From an archaeon (GTDB lineage Archaea; Nanobdellota; Nanobdellia; Woesearchaeales; WJKL01), in the NCBI GenBank assembly GCA_020056025.1, contig JAGVIO010000205.1, forward strand, positions 1 through 15,902: a stretch of 15,902 bases of DNA, in the 5' to 3' direction. Position 1 is the stretch's first letter. Every line of letters begins with the position of its first letter. This document shows positions 13,401-15,902 of the stretch, one piece after another. The position numbers were made by a program, and so were the translations under genes. Below the pieces are notes generated by a model. That model had not been told where the DNA came from. It did not search any database and worked only from the letters and a program-made list of their open reading frames with translations.

Positions 13401-13513
13401 CGAGTTTCTTGGCGGAAAACTCGGTTTGTGCGGTTCGTTTTTGGCGTGTGAAAACGTTTGCTTTGGCAAGCAAATAACAACTTATTGGCGTAAGTTATCG
13501 ATTGGCGTCTTCT
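13401..13513 (+). ncRNA. Candidate multi-hairpin small RNA with repeated UUGGCR hexaloops
   Basis: This lies within the gene-free stretch 13191-13604. Four stems with different sequences carry the same loop. H1: CGAG-TTTC / GAAA-(A)-CTCG, loop TTGGCG (13409-13414). H2: CGTTT / AAACG, loop starting TTGGCG (13441-13446) plus extra bases. H3: TTTGCT / AGCAAA, loop TTGGCA (13463-13468). H4: AACTTA / TAAGTT, loop TTGGCG (13485-13490). A fifth TTGGCG (13502-13507) has only a weak stem. TATA boxes lie upstream, and ftsZ has its own TATA box after the segment, so it is probably a separate transcript of about 110-140 nt. I know no RNA family of this form. No clear terminator is visible. Confidence 0.6.
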
Positions 13514-13536
13514 AAAGGTAGGTATGTTAATACTAA

Positions 13537-13544
13537 TATATAAA
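13537..13544 (+). promoter_or_regulatory. TATA box of ftsZ
   Basis: TATATAAA predicts a start near 13566 and a leader of about 39 nt that ends with the Shine-Dalgarno AGGGGGT (13591-13597), 8 nt before the ATG. The hairpin RNA is therefore upstream of, not inside, the ftsZ leader. Confidence 0.6.
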
Positions 13545-13604
13545 CGTTTCGGTTACACATATCTCCCACATAGAAAACAACTATCCTAAAAGGGGGTAAG
13601 AAAA

Positions 13605-14681
13605 ATGGACTTCATCGTTGAGAACGCGCTGAAAAGCGCTGATGAAAACAAGTATGGCGGACTAAAAGTAGGGCAGGCAACAATAAAGGTTATTGGTGCT
13701 GGTGGAGCAGGAAACAACATGGTTTCATGGCTTTACAACAAAGGAATCAAAGGTGCAGAAATAATAGCATGCAATACAGACGTGCAACACCTTGAAGTTA
13801 CTGATGCTGATGCTAAATTCTTAATTGGTAAAGAAGTTACAAGAGGCCTTGGATGCGGCGGATTCCCTGAAAAAGGAGCAGAAGCTGCAAAAGAGAGCAT
13901 GAGCGAAATTAAAGAGCACATAAAAGGAGCTGACATGGTCTTCGTATGCGCAGGAATGGGCGGAGGAACAGGTACAGGAGCAGCTCCGGTTGTTGCACAG
14001 GTTGCAAAAGACGCAGGAGCAATTGTGATCGGAACAGTGACAATGCCATTCAGTATTGAAAGAGCAAGATGCGACAAGGCAGAATTCGGACTCCAGCAGC
14101 TAAGGCAGGTTTCAGACACAGTTATTGTTATAGACAACAACAGGCTTGTTCAGATTGCAGGAAATTTGCCTATCCAACAGGCATTTGCAGTCGCTAATGA
14201 GCTGGTTGCAACAATGATAAAGGGAATCGTCGAGACAATCGCAGTTCCATCATTGGTCAACCTGGACTATGCAGACGTCAAGGCAATAATGACAAACGGC
14301 GGAGTGGCAGCAATAGGAGTAGGAAGCTCTGACACAAACAACAGGGTTGAAGAAGCAGTCAAAGGCGCAATGAGCAATCCTCTGCTCGACATCAATTATG
14401 AAGGTGCGACAGGCGCATTGATCCACGTTTCAGGCGGCCCTGACATGACACTTGAGGAAGTTGCCAGGATAGGAGAGATTGTAACAGAATCTCTTGACCA
14501 GGACGCAAACGTCATCTGGGGAGCAAGAGTCTGCGATGACATGAAAGGCAAATTGACAGTTATGACAATCATAACAGGAGTCAATAGCCCATGGATACTT
14601 GGCAAGGTTGACAGCCACAGGCAGGCTGCAAAGACAAGGAAGATGATGAACGAAGAGCTGGGCATAGAGCTGGTTAACTAA
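13605..14681 (+). CDS. ftsZ: Cell division protein FtsZ
   Basis: A 358-residue tubulin-family GTPase that polymerises into the division ring. Visible features are the GTP-binding start VIGAGGAGNNMVSWL (about 29-43), the tubulin signature GGGTGTG in AGMGGGTGTGAAPVVA, the PFSIERARCDKAEFGL segment, and the synergy (T7) loop NLDYADVKAIM that completes the active site of the next subunit. The C-terminal domain contains GATGALIHVSGGPDMTLEEV. It ends MMNEELGIELVN, without a long bacterial-type tail. A strong Shine-Dalgarno and a separate TATA box precede it. The gene is monocistronic: a hairpin terminator starts at the last base of the stop codon. Upstream lies the multi-hairpin RNA, downstream a structured region. 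Confidence 0.98.
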   Translation: MDFIVENALKSADENKYGGLKVGQATIKVIGAGGAGNNMVSWLYNKGIKGAEIIACNTDVQHLEVTDADAKFLIGKEVTRGLGCGGFPEKGAEAAKESMSEIKEHIKGADMVFVCAGMGGGTGTGAAPVVAQVAKDAGAIVIGTVTMPFSIERARCDKAEFGLQQLRQVSDTVIVIDNNRLVQIAGNLPIQQAFAVANELVATMIKGIVETIAVPSLVNLDYADVKAIMTNGGVAAIGVGSSDTNNRVEEAVKGAMSNPLLDINYEGATGALIHVSGGPDMTLEEVARIGEIVTESLDQDANVIWGARVCDDMKGKLTVMTIITGVNSPWILGKVDSHRQAAKTRKMMNEELGIELVN

Positions 14682-14707
14682 ATGGACTTCAAGAAGTCCA
14701 TTTTTTT
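14681..14707 (+). terminator. Hairpin plus T-run terminator of ftsZ
   Basis: AATGGACTT (14681-14689) pairs with AAGTCCATT (14694-14702) around a CAAG loop, and the strand continues as T to 14707. The left arm repeats the first ten bases of ftsZ (ATGGACTTCA). Confidence 0.75.
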
Positions 14708-14710
14708 ACA

Positions 14711-14837
14711 TTCATAGTCACGAAAGTGATTTGTGGATTTCTTGCCTTGGTTTATTAAATTTTGCCTCCCTAAAAGCAAAACCCCCGAAACTAAGGCAGC
14801 AAAGAAAACCTTTTCTCCTGTGCATCTTGCACAGGGG
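14711..14837 (+). ncRNA. Candidate structured RNA downstream of ftsZ
   Basis: Nested stems are visible on the plus strand: TCAC-GAAA-GTGA (14718-14729, a GNRA tetraloop); TGCCTTGGTTT (14743-14753) with AAACTAAGGCA (14788-14798), 11 bp with one G-U; inside it, TTTTGC/GCAAAA (14760-14765 / 14776-14781). A final terminator-like stem follows. No good TATA box is seen, so it may be read-through 3' UTR of ftsZ or a processed RNA. Confidence 0.4.
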
Positions 14838-14849
14838 TTATTTTTTTTC
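14815..14849 (+). terminator. Strong hairpin plus T-run terminator
   Basis: CTCCTGTGCA (14815-14824) pairs with TGCACAGGGG (14828-14837) over a TCT loop, with one G-U pair. It is followed by TTATTTTTTTT. It closes the structured region after ftsZ. Confidence 0.65.
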
Positions 14850-14865
14850 TTAAGTTATTTTTTCT

Positions 14866-14924
14866 TAATAATCTGTTTCAGGTATTTGCCTGCGAGCCTT
14901 TGCGAGCAGCCAGTAAGATTATTA
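14866..14924. repeat. Inverted repeat enclosing smaller repeats
   Basis: TAATAATCT (14866-14874) is the exact reverse complement of AGATTATTA (14916-14924). Inside are CAGG/CCTG (14879-14892) and a direct repeat TGCGAGC (14891 and 14901). Just after, ATTTCTC-GTG-GAGAAAT (14949-14965) forms another 7-bp stem. The role is unknown; it lies between convergent ftsZ and the regulator gene. Confidence 0.45.
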
Positions 14925-15024
14925 TTAACTCCTATTTTTAACCCCTTAATTTCTCGTGGAGAAATAAGATATTGATTATTTATTGTTCTTGTACATTACT
15001 TTTATTATTTCTTGCAAAGTACAT

Positions 15025-15564
15025 TTACTGCTTCTTGAAAAGAACTTTCTCTTTTCCTGTATACAGCCCCATTGAAGACATCTGCGAGAACTGCTCTGCA
15101 GTCAAAGTCAAAGGTGAAATAACAAACTTGTATTTCTCATTGAGCATTGCGCACAGTTCCTTGACAGGCTGAGGGTCAATATTGTTTCCTATCAAAAGGA
15201 TGTTTGCCCTCTGTGAAGAATCCTCTCCGTGCAGCAGTATTGCTTCCACATTTGGAATTGCAGATGCTTTTTCAACAAATATTTCTACAACTCTTACTTC
15301 TTTCTTAAGGATCCTGTACAGAAACACAGTCTTGTCATTGTTGTTGAAGGTATAAAGCTTCAGGTTTTTGATTGACTGCTGCCTTGCAATTCCTGCTTTC
15401 ACAAGTTTTGCAATTATCCTATAGGTTGTTGCATCAGGAACCTTTGAAAGCTTTGAAATCTCCCTCAGATACAGACCTTCTTTGGAATTGTCATTAGCCA
15501 AAGAAGTTAAGATTGCAATTGTTTTCCTGTCAAACAAAGCTGTAAGCGTCTCTAATTCCTGCAT
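15025..15564 (-). CDS. Winged-helix regulator with a degenerate nucleotidyltransferase-like C-terminal domain
   Basis: 179 residues. The N-terminal 75 form a winged helix-turn-helix of the TrmB/ArsR sort (DRKTIAILTSLA, then GLYLREISKLSKVPDATTYRIIAKLVKAGIA as helix-turn-helix, and a beta wing LKLYTF). A helix links to residues 105-179, where NVEAILLHGEDSSQRANILLIG follows the pattern of MNT-type nucleotidyltransferases. The expected G-S is G-E, and the D-x-D is absent. It should be a DNA-binding regulator with a sensor derived from that fold. GGGGG (15571-15575) precedes the ATG, behind a TATA box. Divergent from a gene starting at 15855 and convergent with ftsZ, it may control either or itself. 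Confidence 0.8.
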   Translation of the reverse strand: MQELETLTALFDRKTIAILTSLANDNSKEGLYLREISKLSKVPDATTYRIIAKLVKAGIARQQSIKNLKLYTFNNNDKTVFLYRILKKEVRVVEIFVEKASAIPNVEAILLHGEDSSQRANILLIGNNIDPQPVKELCAMLNEKYKFVISPLTLTAEQFSQMSSMGLYTGKEKVLFKKQ

Positions 15565-15597
15565 AATCTGCCCCCGAACAGCTCTAAAATGCAGTTG

Positions 15598-15607
15598 TAT
15601 TTATTAA
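15598..15607 (-). promoter_or_regulatory. TATA box for the winged-helix regulator
   Basis: The minus strand reads TTAATAAATA. The predicted start near 15576 gives a leader of about 12 nt that begins at the GGGGG Shine-Dalgarno. Confidence 0.5.
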
Positions 15608-15683
15608 GATTTCGTTTTTGGAAAGCTATTTCATTAAAAAACAAGCATTTCAAAAAAGAAAACAAGGAAAAGAAAGAAAAAAG

Positions 15684-15730
15684 AAAGGCGTTTTTAGAAT
15701 TTATAAGGGGGTAGGGGTAGATACGCCTTT
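15684..15730. repeat. 8-bp inverted repeat with a G-rich loop beside a polypurine tract
   Basis: AAAGGCGT (15684-15691) pairs with ACGCCTTT (15723-15730), which continues into TCTCT. The loop holds TTTATAAGGGGGTAGGGG. Before it is a nearly pure purine run on the plus strand (15652-15688). It may be a terminator, an RNA stem or a regulatory site; the sequence does not decide. Confidence 0.35.
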
Positions 15731-15802
15731 TCTCTAGAGTATAGTATGATGAAGCAATTATATATATTTTTGGCATGGAAAGAAGTGTTGTATATACTTG
15801 CT

Positions 15803-15843
15803 AGGTGACCACAAAATAGCAAGATTTATAAATGTGGTCACCT
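15803..15843. promoter_or_regulatory. Operator-like 11-bp inverted repeat flanking a TATA box
   Basis: AGGTGACCACA (15803-15813) and TGTGGTCACCT (15833-15843) are exact reverse complements separated by 19 bp that contain TTTATAAAT (15824-15832). Each arm holds the GGTGACC half-palindrome. A dimeric regulator bound here would block TBP or the start site, which fits repression of the gene at 15855. Confidence 0.65.
15824..15832 (+). promoter_or_regulatory. TATA box for the gene at 15855, leaderless
   Basis: TTTATAAAT is centred about 27 nt before the ATG at 15855, so the start is predicted at the codon itself. It sits inside the inverted repeat. Confidence 0.6.
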
Positions 15844-15854
15844 TATATAATATT

Positions 15855-15902
15855 ATGTACCTGGAAAAAAGGAAGGTTGGAAAGAGCATAAAGCATTATC
15901 TG
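15855..15902 (+). CDS. Start of a gene cut by the window end
   Basis: Only the first 16 codons are seen (MYLEKRKVGKSIKHYL). The frame is open to the last base, and the ATG lies about 27 nt from a TATA box. The opening resembles, from memory, the start of archaeal Fic-family and some transposase-like proteins (xxEKRKVGxxxxYYL), but 16 residues cannot establish this. It is under an operator-like repeat and divergent from the winged-helix regulator. Confidence 0.5.
   Translation, partial: MYLEKRKVGKSIKHYL

Noticed and set aside
13401..13513. CRISPR array from the repeated TTGGCG units
   Set aside because: The shared unit is six bases, spacing varies (17-32 nt), and the flanking arms are complementary stems, not spacers; no cas genes are present.
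14733..15172. Short open frames on the plus strand after ftsZ
   Set aside because: They run through terminators and the antisense of the regulator gene and lack ribosome sites and coding character.
15552..15776. Open frame of 74 codons on the minus strand upstream of the winged-helix gene
   Set aside because: It covers the regulator's TATA box and Shine-Dalgarno, comes from the polypurine tract (Phe/Leu/Lys-rich translation), and has no ribosome site or recognisable domain.

Overview
The window looks like a DPANN-type archaeon (Woesearchaeota/Pacearchaeota-like; an inference from gene content, not a placement). The evidence is an archaeal-type peptidyl-tRNA hydrolase (Pth2), FtsZ, an Mre11-type nuclease, an intron-containing class II tRNA-Ser, archaeal TATA boxes, and a mix of leaderless first genes (TATA about 26 nt before the ATG) with GGTG/GGGGG Shine-Dalgarno sites on internal genes. 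Genes are small and tightly packed, many pairs share an ATGA stop/start overlap, and the sequence is AT-rich.

Layout. 1-2825 (+): the end of a MacB/LolD-type ABC ATPase, a membrane-anchored secreted protein and a MacB-like permease, a probable three-part exporter. Three synonymous copies of the permease's last codons follow it (2808-2928). 2963-3163 (-): a tiny Cys/His-rich two-helix membrane protein. 3296-4597 (+): a coupled trio of a nucleotidyltransferase-fold protein, a 60-aa protein, and a paralogue of the first whose DxD motif is lost. 4668-5045 (+): unknown. 5138-6968 (-): a cupredoxin lipoprotein and a secreted proline-repeat protein. 7048-7147 (-): tRNA-Ser(UGA) with a 16-nt intron. 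7194-7796 (-): pth2 coupled to a very acidic protein. 7857-9428 (-): acylphosphatase and a protein with a degenerate PRTase-like domain. 9497-11615 (-): a coupled operon of a helical protein, an Mre11-like nuclease and another helical protein. 11640-11860: a divergent regulatory region with two perfect inverted repeats. 11863-13190: a convergent pair, an unknown protein and a lipoprotein with a JAMM-like HxHP...PSxxD motif. 13605-14681 (+): ftsZ. 15025-15564 (-): a winged-helix regulator. 15855-end (+): the start of another gene, behind an operator-like repeat.

The most interesting signal lies between the lipoprotein gene and ftsZ (13401-13510). Four consecutive hairpins have different stems but present the same hexaloop, UUGGC(G/A), and a fifth loop copy follows. 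The segment has its own TATA boxes, and ftsZ has a separate TATA box downstream. It looks like an independent multi-hairpin small RNA that could bind several copies of a protein, and I do not recognise it as a known family. Downstream of ftsZ is a second structured stretch ending in a strong hairpin plus T-run. All functional statements beyond recognised families are inference from sequence reading alone.
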